From Raineyella sp. W15-4 (GTDB taxonomy: Bacteria; Actinomycetota; Actinomycetes; Propionibacteriales; Propionibacteriaceae), in the NCBI RefSeq assembly GCF_033170155.1, contig NZ_CP137079.1:3472001-3536000 (forward strand): a stretch of 64,000 nt of DNA, written 5' to 3'. Below are positions 1-8,440 of this stretch, one piece after another. The notes beneath the pieces are model-generated. The model had not been told where the DNA came from and did not search any database. It saw only the letters and a program-made list of their open reading frames with translations. Both the position numbers and the translations under genes were made by a program. How positions within the stretch are numbered: position 1 is the stretch's first letter; each line of letters begins with the position of its first letter.

Positions 1-982
1 CCTGCTCCGTCGGCTGCTCGAACGCGTCTCCGCCGGCTTCGCCCTCGTCGCCGGGATTCGCATCGTCCGACGTCCCCGCGCCCGTCGACGCCGCATCGTC
101 CTCGTCGGTCGCCAGCACCTGGTCCGAGGTGTCGTCGGCATCGGGGTGCGGCGCCGTCGCCCGTTCCTCGGCCTGGCGCAGGGCCCGTTCGGTGGCCTCC
201 TCGACGCGCAGCTCCTGGTTGGGATGATCCTCGCGGTACAGGGCCATCCAGGCGGCGCCGATGATGCCCGCGCGGTTGCGGAGTTCGGCGGGAACGATCG
301 GGGTGTTGAGGCTGAGCCGGGGCAGGAATTTGTCGGCGTCCCGGCTGATCCCGCCGCCGACGACGATCAGATCGGGCCAGAGCAGCGCCTCGACGGTCTG
401 GAAGTACCGCTCGACCCGCGGCGCCCACTGCTTGTACGACAGGCCGAGCCGGTCCTTCACCCCGGACGAGGCCTGGGTCTCGGCGTCGTGGCCGTCGATC
501 TCGATGTGGCCGAACTCGCTGTTCGGGATCAGCACGCCGCGGTGGACCAGCGCGGTGCCGATGCCGGTGCCCAGCGTCGTCACCAGCACCAGGCCGGGAT
601 GGTCCTTGGCCGCCCCGAAGTGTGCCTCGGCCAGCCCCGCCGCGTCGGCGTCGTTGAAGACCACCACCGGCCGTCCCAGCAGGTCCTCGAACATCTTCTC
701 CGCCTCGAACCCGATCCACGCCGGGTCGATGTTGGCGGCCGTACGCGTCACGCCGTGGGTGACCACCGCCGGGATCGTGATGCCGATCGGGCCGTCCCCG
801 GTCAGCTCCGCGAAGTACGCCACGATCTCGGCGACCGCGGCCCCCACCTTCTTCGGGGTGGACTTCTTCGGAGTCGGGATCCGCAGTCGGTCGACGGCGA
901 AGTCGCCGGCCTCCAGGTCGACCGGGGCACCCTTGATCCCCGACCCGCCGATGTCGATGCCGAGCACTGGTCGCACTGTCAT
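1..982 (-). CDS. ppgK: Polyphosphate glucokinase, C-terminus cut by window edge
   Basis: ROK-family kinase that phosphorylates glucose with polyphosphate (or ATP), a cytosolic entry step to glycolysis typical of actinobacteria. The ATG at 982 begins MTVRPVLGIDIGGSGIKG, with the phosphate-binding DIGGSGIKG at about residues 10-18. NDADAAG (about 110), TTLGTGIG (about 135) and SEFGHIEIDG (about 155), the last with the glucose-binding and catalytic residues of the family, all follow in order. The normal enzyme is about 250-265 aa. Here the frame continues past residue 260 into an acidic, Ala/Glu/Asp-rich tail of at least 60 residues that leaves the window without a stop. The catalytic core is complete and only the tail is missing. 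The assignment is firm; the role of the acidic tail is unknown. Confidence 0.93.
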   Translation of the reverse strand, partial: MTVRPVLGIDIGGSGIKGAPVDLEAGDFAVDRLRIPTPKKSTPKKVGAAVAEIVAYFAELTGDGPIGITIPAVVTHGVTRTAANIDPAWIGFEAEKMFEDLLGRPVVVFNDADAAGLAEAHFGAAKDHPGLVLVTTLGTGIGTALVHRGVLIPNSEFGHIEIDGHDAETQASSGVKDRLGLSYKQWAPRVERYFQTVEALLWPDLIVVGGGISRDADKFLPRLSLNTPIVPAELRNRAGIIGAAWMALYREDHPNQELRVEEATERALRQAEERATAPHPDADDTSDQVLATDEDDAASTGAGTSDDANPGDEGEAGGDAFEQPTEQ

Positions 983-1014
983 GTGCAGAGCCTACGAGTC
1001 GCGACACCCCCGTG

Positions 1015-2685
1015 TCAGGAGTGGGACGCGGGTGGCGGCCCCGGTGTGTCCGGTGTGTCCGGGGACGTCCCTCCGGCCGGCCGCGCCGCCGTCCCTCCGA
1101 CCGGCCCCGCCTCGCCGAACGGCGGCATCTCCCCCGCCGGCCGCACCTCCTCAGCCTGCCGGGCCTGTGCTCCCCAGGCCAGCAGCGTCCGGGCGTACGT
1201 ACGGGCCTCATCGGTCGGCAGGTGGCGGGCCACGAGATGAACCGGACCGGGGGTGAGGTCGACGTGGACACTGGCCAGCCCCAGCCACCGCTGCAGCGGG
1301 CCCTGGGTGAGGCGTACGGACTGGAACTTCCGCAGCGGCACGATCGCCCCGCGACGCTCGAACACGCCGTGGTCGGCGATAGTGACCTGTGGCGTCGCGC
1401 CCCACCGCAGGGTGTGGGCGTCGACCCAGCGGATCAGCCGGACCCGACGCGGCACCCCGCGCAGCGGCACGGCGTCGAGGTCGATCCCGGGCAGCACCTG
1501 ACGCAGGATGAAGGCCAGCTCGGCCCTAGTCCCGGCGGGCAGGACGGTCGATTCGCGCCGGTCGTTGTCCTCCTCGCGGTGGCCGCTGGCCAGGCCGACC
1601 ATGTCGATGTCGACCGACCACCACCCGGGAATGCGCCACAGCAGCGGCTGCCGGATCCGGACACCCTGGATCCGGTCCATCGGCAGCGTCTGGCTGACCA
1701 GACGGGTCAGCCCGGAGGTGATCCGCAGACCGCCCGACGGCGTCCGCAGCAACTGGAAGTTGAATTGGTGATTGACCCGGCGACTGACCATCGAGACGAA
1801 GCCGATGACCACCGGCAGCAGGACCGCCAGCGAGACCGCGCCGGCCCCGGCGGTCCAACCGATGACGATGATCACGATGCTGATGCCGACCGACCACCAC
1901 AGCTCGGTGGACAACAGGAAGGCGCCGATGATCCGGGTCGGTTCCATCGTGAGCAGCAACTGGTCGGCCGCCGAGGCATCGACCAGGACGCCGGGACGGG
2001 GCTGCCGGCCGACGGCCGCGACGCTGGTCCGCTCACCGACGGCCCGGCGCAGCAGGTAGTCGCGCAGGTCGTACGCCCGGGCACGGGAGAGGTAGCGCAG
2101 CCGGGTGGCGGCCTCGCCGGCGCCGGCCTCGATCCGGAGCTCGGCCAGCCCGAACAGCCGGGCGACCAGCGGTTGATCCACGTCGACGGACTGGATCCGT
2201 TCGAAGGCGACCCGGCGGGAACGCCGCCGCAGCCAGCCGGTCTCGACCCGCACCTCGTGTTCGTCGATGACGAACCGGGTGAACCACCAGGTCGCCCAGC
2301 CGGCGAGCGCCGCAGCGAGGGCGACGACGAGGATGATCCCGCCGATCAGCCAGCCAGTGGGCGGCGCGCCGGGTGTACGCGGAGTGCTGTCGAGGCCGTC
2401 GCGGAGGTAGGCGTAGATGCCGGCGGCGAGCACGATCCAGCCGCGGACCAGTGGCGTGAGCGGGTGCGGCCGCTCCAGCACCGGATGGCCGGGGGCAGGG
2501 GCGTCGGCAGAGGCGGCGGGTGCGGGAACGTCCGGCGCCGGCGTCGGGGCCGCGGGCTGGCCGGCCGTCCGGCCGGGGATCTCGGGCGGGCGGAACTCCG
2601 GTCCGGGGGCATCCGGCCGACCAAGCCCCTGACCAGGCCGGCCGGGCTGCTGTTCGCCTGCGCCCGGTGCCGACGGATCGGTCAC
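1015..2685 (-). CDS. PH-domain (YdbT-like, bPH_2/DUF304) membrane protein
   Basis: Protein of 556 aa with a Pro/Ala-rich N-terminal region (about residues 1-75). A hydrophobic segment pair at about 82-94 and 112-134 leads into a first bPH_2 domain (RFVIDEHEVRVETGW, then FERIQSVDVDQPLVARLFG). A second hydrophobic pair (about 260-310) is followed by two more bPH_2 repeats (GGLRITSGLTRL and QTLPMDRIQGVRI; later FQSVRLTQGPLQRWLGLASV). This three-domain layout is that of YdbT. The GTG start at 2685 overlaps the stop of the upstream PH gene as GTGA, so the longer frame upstream is not used. YdbS/YdbT pairs are membrane proteins of poorly known function; a bacillar pair has been linked to resistance to antimicrobial peptides and bacteriocins. 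Confidence 0.85.
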   Translation of the reverse strand: MTDPSAPGAGEQQPGRPGQGLGRPDAPGPEFRPPEIPGRTAGQPAAPTPAPDVPAPAASADAPAPGHPVLERPHPLTPLVRGWIVLAAGIYAYLRDGLDSTPRTPGAPPTGWLIGGIILVVALAAALAGWATWWFTRFVIDEHEVRVETGWLRRRSRRVAFERIQSVDVDQPLVARLFGLAELRIEAGAGEAATRLRYLSRARAYDLRDYLLRRAVGERTSVAAVGRQPRPGVLVDASAADQLLLTMEPTRIIGAFLLSTELWWSVGISIVIIVIGWTAGAGAVSLAVLLPVVIGFVSMVSRRVNHQFNFQLLRTPSGGLRITSGLTRLVSQTLPMDRIQGVRIRQPLLWRIPGWWSVDIDMVGLASGHREEDNDRRESTVLPAGTRAELAFILRQVLPGIDLDAVPLRGVPRRVRLIRWVDAHTLRWGATPQVTIADHGVFERRGAIVPLRKFQSVRLTQGPLQRWLGLASVHVDLTPGPVHLVARHLPTDEARTYARTLLAWGAQARQAEEVRPAGEMPPFGEAGPVGGTAARPAGGTSPDTPDTPGPPPASHS

Positions 2686-3263
2686 AGACCTGACCTCCGC
2701 GGATCGCTGTGCGAGGTCAGCACGTCGCGCAGCCGGGCCGCCTCGGCGGCGGGTAGCCCAGGGATCCTGGCGTCGGTCTCCGCGGAGGCGGTCACCAGGG
2801 TGACCGTCGCCAGGCCGAAGGCCCGTTCTATCGGGCCGGCGTTCACGTCGACCACCTGCAGCCGGCCGTACGGCACCACGCTGAGCGCGCGGAACATCAC
2901 GCCACGCCGCACCCACAGCTCATCGGCCGTCTCCGCGTAGCCCCAGCGCGGCCACCGGCGCAGGATCAGCACCGCGTTCCACAGCCACAGCGCGCCGGCC
3001 ACCACCAGTGGGATCGCGGTGTAGAGCCGTTGGCCGACCACAAGTTGCAGGAGCACTGCGACCGGGACCGCGACGACGACGGCCCACAACCCGGTGGTGA
3101 GCAGCGAGAGCGTACGCCACCGTCGATCGATGCCGTGCCAGGCGACGCCGGGGCCGTCGAACAGCAGCTCGGCACCGGAGCCGCTCGGCCGGCCGGCGCT
3201 TGTCGGGCCGCCGCTTGTCGGGCCGCCGCTCATCGAGCCACCGGCCGTCGGATCACTGCTCAT
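2682..3263 (-). CDS. PH-domain (YdbS-like) membrane protein
   Basis: Protein of 193 aa. A Gly/Ser/Thr-rich N-terminus (about 1-30, containing a perfect 15-bp tandem duplication at 3198-3227) precedes two hydrophobic segments (about 50-72 and 78-100). A single bPH_2 domain follows with the typical VVPYGRLQVVDVNAGPIERAFGLATVTLVTASAET stretch read as YGRLQVVDVNAGPIERAFG and a C-terminal IPGLPAAEAARLRDVL. It is the YdbS-type partner of the next gene: coupling is by a 4-bp GTGA overlap, and it overlaps the upstream DUF1707 gene by 11 bp, so the three form one transcription unit. Function is not established for the family. Confidence 0.85.
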   Translation of the reverse strand: MSSDPTAGGSMSGGPTSGGPTSAGRPSGSGAELLFDGPGVAWHGIDRRWRTLSLLTTGLWAVVVAVPVAVLLQLVVGQRLYTAIPLVVAGALWLWNAVLILRRWPRWGYAETADELWVRRGVMFRALSVVPYGRLQVVDVNAGPIERAFGLATVTLVTASAETDARIPGLPAAEAARLRDVLTSHSDPRRSGL

Positions 3264-3927
3264 CGGCGGGCTTCAGTGACACGGACACCCCACCGAAGGC
3301 CGCGAGGCCGCGCAGGATGACCGTCGGGGCGTTCGGGTCGGCGCAGCGGGCCTGGGACGACGCGCCGCCGAAGAGGGGGAACACCTGGTTGACGACCCGT
3401 ACGCCGTCCGGCACCACCACGTCGAGGCCGCCGAACACGGCGAAGGCGTCGATGGTGATGGTGCGGGACTCGAAGACCGCCTCGCGCAGGTCGATCGTGG
3501 CCCCACCGAACAAGGCCACCGCGGTGGTGCCCCGCGGGACGCGGAGCAGGCCTTTCCGCTCCGCGCCGCTGAACACCGCGATGACCAGGTCCCGTGGGCT
3601 CTCCGTCGACGGGTCGACCACCACGCCCCAGGGTCGGGAACCGGCGGCGGGACCGGTCGGGACCGGCGCCGCGCCGGGCACACCGACGGCCGGGAGCCCG
3701 GTCTGCTCCCCGCCGTAGCCGTTGGCAGGCCCGCCGGCGGAGGCACTCAGATCGGCGGTCAACGGTCCGAGTTCCGCGAAGGTCCGCGCCGACAGCGCGT
3801 GGGCGACGCGGTCCCGGTGCTCGTCGAGGGTCAACCGACCGTCCGCGTACGCGGCATCGAGGAGGTCGGTGACGCGGGCTCGGTCGAGGTCCGAGGCACG
3901 GAGATTGTCGGGCATTCCAGCGGTCAT
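3253..3927 (-). CDS. DUF1707 domain protein with LiaF-like C-terminal domain
   Basis: Protein of 224 aa. The first about 55 residues form the DUF1707 (SHOCT-like) helix-turn domain, with the hallmark LRASDLDRARVTDLLDAAYADGRL. A Pro/Gly linker follows, then a beta-rich C-terminal half with repeated phrases (VALFGGATIDLREA, AVFGGLDVVVPDGVRV, FPLFGGAS, AAFGGVSV). Those phrases are the pattern of LiaF/cell-wall-antibiotic-response C-terminal domains (DUF2154). No membrane segment is seen. The start chosen is the ATG at 3927; a second in-frame ATG at 3915 (MPDNLRASD) is equally possible. It is probably cotranscribed with the two PH-domain genes, which suggests a shared envelope-stress theme. That is inference. 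Confidence 0.8.
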   Translation of the reverse strand: MTAGMPDNLRASDLDRARVTDLLDAAYADGRLTLDEHRDRVAHALSARTFAELGPLTADLSASAGGPANGYGGEQTGLPAVGVPGAAPVPTGPAAGSRPWGVVVDPSTESPRDLVIAVFSGAERKGLLRVPRGTTAVALFGGATIDLREAVFESRTITIDAFAVFGGLDVVVPDGVRVVNQVFPLFGGASSQARCADPNAPTVILRGLAAFGGVSVSLKPADEQ

Positions 3928-4046
3928 GGACCCAGCGTACGAGGCCGCGGTGGCTCGCTGTAGCCCGCCATCGCACTCGGTGGCGAGAGCCCGCGACGAC
4001 GTGCGGTGAAGCGCGACAAAGCGCTCAGCGACGACCACGGTCGCGC

Positions 4047-4658
4047 TCAGTAATGGGCCAGCACACCCTCGGCGACCGTGCGGAACCGCCGCTCGTCCAG
4101 CCGCGCGGCGGTGCGGCGCACCGCCGCTGGGTCGATCCGGATGATCCGGTTCAGCCGCACCTCGCTGGGGCGGCCCTCGCGGTCCCACGGGCCGGCGCCG
4201 ATGTCCAGCCAATAGCGGCCGACCGACGCCTCCTGGGCGGCATCCCGGTCGTGGTCCTTCGAGGTCATCTGGACACCGAGCAACCAGGGCCCGTCGGTGC
4301 CGATCAGCAGCACCGGGCGGTCCTTGCCCTGGGTCGAGTCCTCCTCGAACGGCACCCAGGTCCACACCACCTCCCCCGGATCGGGCCGGCCGTCCTCACG
4401 GGGGCGGTAGGTGATCGCCGGGCGCCCGGTGAAGTCGCCCGGGTAGGCTCCGGCCGAGGTCGGGTGGTCGCCGGCGCGACCACGCTGGGGAACGGCCGTG
4501 GGAACGGCACCGGCGCCGGACGGAGCCGAGGAGCCGGGCCGGCGCTCGGGTCGCTCGGGTGCGCCATCGGCGCTCCCGGAACGCCGCGCGGCGCCCCGAA
4601 CGATGTCCTCGACGAGGCGCCACACCGCGCGCATGATGCTGTCATCCCGACCGGCCAT
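4047..4658 (-). CDS. PemK/MazF-like family protein
   Basis: Protein of 203 aa. The N-terminal 80 residues are polar and low complexity. The C-terminal domain has the PemK/MazF fold signature PGEVVWTWVPFEEDSTQGK followed by DRPVLLIGTDGPWLLGVQMTS. Classical MazF toxins are about 110-120 aa RNases paired with an upstream antitoxin. This longer actinobacterial form has no small antitoxin gene on either side, so it may be a solitary regulatory or housekeeping member and not an addiction toxin. The ATG at 4658 was chosen as start because it removes an unlikely Arg-rich N-terminal extension. Family membership is fairly sure, activity uncertain. Confidence 0.75.
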   Translation of the reverse strand: MAGRDDSIMRAVWRLVEDIVRGAARRSGSADGAPERPERRPGSSAPSGAGAVPTAVPQRGRAGDHPTSAGAYPGDFTGRPAITYRPREDGRPDPGEVVWTWVPFEEDSTQGKDRPVLLIGTDGPWLLGVQMTSKDHDRDAAQEASVGRYWLDIGAGPWDREGRPSEVRLNRIIRIDPAAVRRTAARLDERRFRTVAEGVLAHY

Positions 4659-4708
4659 GCGCCCCACCGTAGCGGGCTGGTCCGACAACCGGCGGCCCGG
4701 TCCGGCGG

Positions 4709-6058
4709 TCATGCCCGCAGCGCCTCGATCGGCTCGATCCGTGAGGCCTGGCGGGCCGGATGCAGACCGGCGACGATCCCGGTGACCAGGCCGAGGGCCG
4801 GCCCGGCGATCGACAACGCCCAGGGGATCACCGCGGTCCACTGCCGGATCACACAGATCGCCACCACCCCGACGGTGCCGGCGCTCGTGCCGACGACACC
4901 GCCCATCAGTCCCAGCAGCCCCGCCTCGATCAGGAACTGCCAGGCGATGTGACCCGGACGGGCCCCCAGTGCCCGGCGGACCCCGATCTCGCCGGTGCGT
5001 TCCATCACGGCCATGAAAGTGGTGTTGGTGATGCCGACCATGCCGACGACCACACTGACTCCGGCGAGCAGGAGCAGCAGGATCGACAGGTCGCCGATGA
5101 CGTTCTCCCGCAGCGACGCCGGGTCGGGCGGCAGGCTCACCGCGTACAGGTCGGGTTGGTCCGGCCGCAGTGCGATCGGGAGTTGGTCACCGACGACGGA
5201 TGCTGCGCCGGGCCTGACCTCCACCACCAGCTCGGTCTGCGAGGGGCGTCCCTCCACACCCCAGATCTGGGCGGCGGTGCTGAGGGGGATCGCCACCGCG
5301 CTGAGCAGGTCGGGGCGGCGCTCCACCTGGCGGATCACTCCGGCGACGGTGAACGGGACGCCGCCGATGTAGATCACCTGGCGCGTGGCCGGCTCGTGGA
5401 GGCCCAACCGGTCGGCGACCGTCGGGCCGACCACGGCCACTCGTTGCCCGGTCTCCTCGACGAAGCTGTCCCAGGGCCGCCCGGCGGCCATGTCGACGCG
5501 GGCCACGTCGAACAACCCGCCCGTCACGGCCAGCACCGGCGCCTGCATCGACTCACCGGTGTCGGACGGCGGCAGGGTGCTGAGCCGGCCCTTGCCGTCG
5601 AAGAGGACGCCGGTCAGGCCGGCCGACACCACGCCGTCGACCTGACCGACGCGCCGCTCCACGTCCGTCGGGAAGCCCGGGGAGAACTCCCGCACCGGAT
5701 CGGGAGTGAGGGAGACCGTCACCTGGGTGGACTCCAGCATGTTGAAGCGTTCGCCGATCTGGGCGCTGGCCGAACCCGTCAGCCCGATCACCAGCACCAG
5801 CACGCCGACGCCCAGCACGGTGCCGAGGCTCGTCATCACCGCGCGACGCGGCGCCTGCTGGATGCCTGCCAGGGCCTCGTCGACGATGTCGCGGCGGGTG
5901 GGCCCCGTCCGTACCCGGCGCGTACGGTCGTCACGGCCCTCGCGGCCCTCGCGGCCGTCGCGCCTCCCCTGCCACCGCCACCGTCGCCACGGTCGTGTCC
6001 TGCGTGACGTACGCCCCCCAGGCCACGTACGTCGCGGATCGCCGTGTTCAGCGGACAT
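4709..6058 (-). CDS. ABC transporter permease, FtsX/MacB type
   Basis: Protein of 449 aa. A very basic, low-complexity N-terminus (about 1-50, with GREGREGRDDR from a 9-bp DNA repeat) precedes a first membrane segment (TSLGTVLGVGVLVLVIGLT, about 75-95). A large extracytoplasmic MacB periplasmic core domain follows. Three C-terminal membrane helices carry FtsX motifs (VGMVGITNTTFMAVMERTGE, IGVRRALGARPGHIAWQFL and the end ARQASRIEPIEALRA). The ATG at 6058 overlaps the ATPase gene by 11 bp, fixing the start and showing translational coupling. With the ATPase and membrane-fusion protein upstream it forms a complete MacAB-like exporter, which commonly acts on peptides or antibiotics. The substrate is not determinable here. 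Confidence 0.88.
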   Translation of the reverse strand: MSAEHGDPRRTWPGGRTSRRTRPWRRWRWQGRRDGREGREGRDDRTRRVRTGPTRRDIVDEALAGIQQAPRRAVMTSLGTVLGVGVLVLVIGLTGSASAQIGERFNMLESTQVTVSLTPDPVREFSPGFPTDVERRVGQVDGVVSAGLTGVLFDGKGRLSTLPPSDTGESMQAPVLAVTGGLFDVARVDMAAGRPWDSFVEETGQRVAVVGPTVADRLGLHEPATRQVIYIGGVPFTVAGVIRQVERRPDLLSAVAIPLSTAAQIWGVEGRPSQTELVVEVRPGAASVVGDQLPIALRPDQPDLYAVSLPPDPASLRENVIGDLSILLLLLAGVSVVVGMVGITNTTFMAVMERTGEIGVRRALGARPGHIAWQFLIEAGLLGLMGGVVGTSAGTVGVVAICVIRQWTAVIPWALSIAGPALGLVTGIVAGLHPARQASRIEPIEALRA

Positions 6059-6863
6059 GGACCCTCCCGTCGCGGATCTCGACCCGGATCGTGCCCCGGG
6101 CCGCCAGGTCCGGGTCGTGGGTGACCACCACCACAGTGATCCCGGTGGCGGCCAGGCGCTCCAGGATGGTGACGATGCCAGCGCCGGTCGCGGTGTCGAG
6201 GTTGCCGGTGGGTTCGTCGCACAGCAGCAGGCGCGGGGCACCGACCAGGCCACGCGCGATCGCCACCCGTTGCTGTTCTCCACCCGACAACTGGCCCGCC
6301 CGGGCCATCGCCCGCGGAGTGAGCCCGACGACGGCCAGCGCCTCGGCCGCCTGGTCCCGGCGGGTGGCACGGTCCATCCCCTGGTAGAGACCGGCCAGTT
6401 CCACGTTCTCGGTGACCGTACGCAGCGGCATCAGGTGGAAGGCCTGGAAGACGAAGCCGATCATCCGCCCCCGCAGGTCGGTGCGGTCGATCTCCGACAG
6501 GGTCGTGGTCTCCTGGCCGTCCAGCGCCACGGTTCCCGAGGTGGGACGGTCGAGCAGGCCGGCCAGCGACAGCCAGGTGCTCTTGCCGGAGCCGCTCGGT
6601 CCGGCGACGGTCACCAGGCCGCCGGCGGGGATGTCCAGGTCGAACGGCAGCAGCGCCCGCACCCGGGGTGGCCCCGGGTACGTCCGGGTGCAGCCACGGA
6701 AGGACAGCACCGGACCGGTGTCCGGGACGTCCGGGCCGCCGGAAGACCCGGCATCCAGGCTGCCGGAGGACGGGGCATCCGAGCCGCCGGAGGACGGAGC
6801 GTCCGCCGCAGGGACCGAGAGCTCGGGCCCAGGCTCGCCGAGCAGCTCCTCGAGCCGGGTCAT
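6048..6863 (-). CDS. ABC transporter ATP-binding protein, MacB/LolD type
   Basis: Cytoplasmic ATPase of 271 aa. After an unusual 50-residue Ser/Gly/Asp/Pro-rich N-terminal extension, the fold shows Walker A GPSGSGKST (about 88-96), Q-loop FVFQAFHLMPLRTVTEN, ABC signature LSGGEQQRVAIARGL, Walker B LLLCDEPTGNLD and H-loop VVVVTHDPDLA. The Q-loop and signature sequence put it in the MacB/LolD branch that powers FtsX-fold permeases. It overlaps the adaptor gene by 4 bp (ATGA) and the permease by 11 bp. Confidence 0.93.
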   Translation of the reverse strand: MTRLEELLGEPGPELSVPAADAPSSGGSDAPSSGSLDAGSSGGPDVPDTGPVLSFRGCTRTYPGPPRVRALLPFDLDIPAGGLVTVAGPSGSGKSTWLSLAGLLDRPTSGTVALDGQETTTLSEIDRTDLRGRMIGFVFQAFHLMPLRTVTENVELAGLYQGMDRATRRDQAAEALAVVGLTPRAMARAGQLSGGEQQRVAIARGLVGAPRLLLCDEPTGNLDTATGAGIVTILERLAATGITVVVVTHDPDLAARGTIRVEIRDGRVHVR

Positions 6864-8437
6864 CGCGACGGCTTCGCGGTCGGGAGGGCTCCGCCGCCGA
6901 CCTGCACGGTCTGGCCGATCGTCAGCTCACCCTCCGTCGGCGTGATCGCCACATACCCGTCACCGCTGAACCCGGTGCTCACCGGGACCTCGCGCGGGGC
7001 GACGTCGCCGTCGCCGATCACCCGGACGACGGTGGAGCCGTCGGCGCGGGAGATGATCGCGGTGCTGGGGACCGCAAGCCCGGACCGGCCGGCGGTCTCG
7101 GTGGCCACCATGATCCGCACCTGGCTGCCGGGTGGGGACGTGAGCGCCCCCTCGGCCACCGAGATGGTCACCTCGGTCCGCTGACCACCGCCACCGCCGG
7201 TGGTCGAGGACGCGGTGTCGGATCGGCCGCCCGTGGCGGAGCCGGCGCCACCCGCGGCATCGGCGGCCACGGCGCGGACATCGTTGACCGTTCCCTCGAC
7301 GGTGCCACCCTCGGTGATCACCCGGGCTCCCTGGTCGACGACCACGCCGTTCACAGCGGTCGTATCGGCGGTGCCGCGAGCGACCAGCGCACCGCTGGTC
7401 ACGGTGAGGGTGCCGACTCCCGAGGGATCGCCGGGACGTGCCGCGACGGCCCGGACGGTGGCCGGGAGGGTCGGCACGAAGGCGATCTCGCCCAGGCCGA
7501 CCACCACACCGGCCCGCCCCCGCGCCTTGGCCAGGTCGGCCCGCGCCACGGCCAGGTCCTCCCGGGCGTACGTCACCGCCTGTCGCGCGTCCTCGAGCTG
7601 GCCGGCGGTGGAGGAGGCACCAGCGCTGGCCGTGCTGCCGGTAGTGGCGGCGGTCGGCTGGCCGCCCGGCGTGTCCGCAGTGGCTCCGGCTTTCGCGCCC
7701 CCGGAGCCCTGCGCCTGCGTCAGAGCGCGCTCGGCTGCGGCCAACGCCCGCGCGGCGGTCGTCTCGGCGCGTTCGGCGGTCCGGACCTCGTCCTCCCCCT
7801 GGGCGATCGGGGTGAACCCGAGACGCTGGTAGAGATCACGCAACCCGGCCTGGGTCTCGGCGGTGACGGAGTCACCCTTTCCCGCCCGATATCCCAGGCC
7901 GGCCAGAGCCTTGTTGAGCTGGGCGACATCGGGGCCGCTGGCGCCCGGCGCGATGGCGCGGTAGGCAGCCATCGCGCCGGGCAAGGCGATCACCGGCCGA
8001 CCGCCGACCTCGGCCAGCACGGCACCCGCCTTGACCTCGTCCCCGGCCCGCACCCGGACCGCACTGACGACGGAGGCCTGCTGCTCGGCGTCGCCGCCAC
8101 GCAGGGTGATCTCGGTGGTCTCCTGGTGGGCGATCACGCCTGACAGGGCCACCGTACGGGTCACCTGGCGTTGCTCGACGGTGGCGGTGAGGGTCGAGAC
8201 CGGAGGTGGGGCGGCGTCGGCCGCCACCTGCGCCGGAGACTTCACCAGGCGTCCGGCGAGAACGCCGATCACCAGCGAGGAGACGGCGATGAGAGCCATC
8301 ACCCGTACGGTGCGCCGCTTGCGTGCTGCAGGTGGCAGTTGGGTGGCGGCCTCCGCGTCGAGAATCTCGGGGCCAGCGGCCTCGGGCCGATCGAGCTCGG
8401 ATGCATCAGGACGCGATGAGGATCGCTTCTTCTTCAC
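6860..8437 (-). CDS. Membrane-fusion (HlyD/MacA-like) protein with peptidoglycan-binding domain
   Basis: Protein of 525 aa. A basic N-terminus is followed by one membrane anchor (about residues 46-64, VRVMALIAVSSLVIGVLAG). An extracytoplasmic region follows with a lipoyl/barrel-sandwich half-motif. A PG_binding_1-like repeat (GASGPDVAQLNKALAGLGY, then LRDLYQRLGF) and a long Ala-rich coiled coil (about 215-310) come next, then a second barrel half and C-terminal beta domains (VVRVIGDGDVAPREVPVSTG). This arrangement is the actinobacterial form of the periplasmic adaptor of MacB-type ABC exporters, where the peptidoglycan-binding domain replaces outer-membrane contact. The start is GTG at 8437, three bases from the end of the upstream lipoprotein frame. 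Confidence 0.85.
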   Translation of the reverse strand: MKKKRSSSRPDASELDRPEAAGPEILDAEAATQLPPAARKRRTVRVMALIAVSSLVIGVLAGRLVKSPAQVAADAAPPPVSTLTATVEQRQVTRTVALSGVIAHQETTEITLRGGDAEQQASVVSAVRVRAGDEVKAGAVLAEVGGRPVIALPGAMAAYRAIAPGASGPDVAQLNKALAGLGYRAGKGDSVTAETQAGLRDLYQRLGFTPIAQGEDEVRTAERAETTAARALAAAERALTQAQGSGGAKAGATADTPGGQPTAATTGSTASAGASSTAGQLEDARQAVTYAREDLAVARADLAKARGRAGVVVGLGEIAFVPTLPATVRAVAARPGDPSGVGTLTVTSGALVARGTADTTAVNGVVVDQGARVITEGGTVEGTVNDVRAVAADAAGGAGSATGGRSDTASSTTGGGGGQRTEVTISVAEGALTSPPGSQVRIMVATETAGRSGLAVPSTAIISRADGSTVVRVIGDGDVAPREVPVSTGFSGDGYVAITPTEGELTIGQTVQVGGGALPTAKPSR

Positions 8438-8440
8438 CTG

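Noticed and set aside
4047-4658. A MazEF-type toxin-antitoxin pair
   Set aside because: Only the PemK/MazF-like protein is present; the flanking genes are a DUF1707 protein and an ABC permease, and the ribbon-helix-helix gene is 9 kb away.
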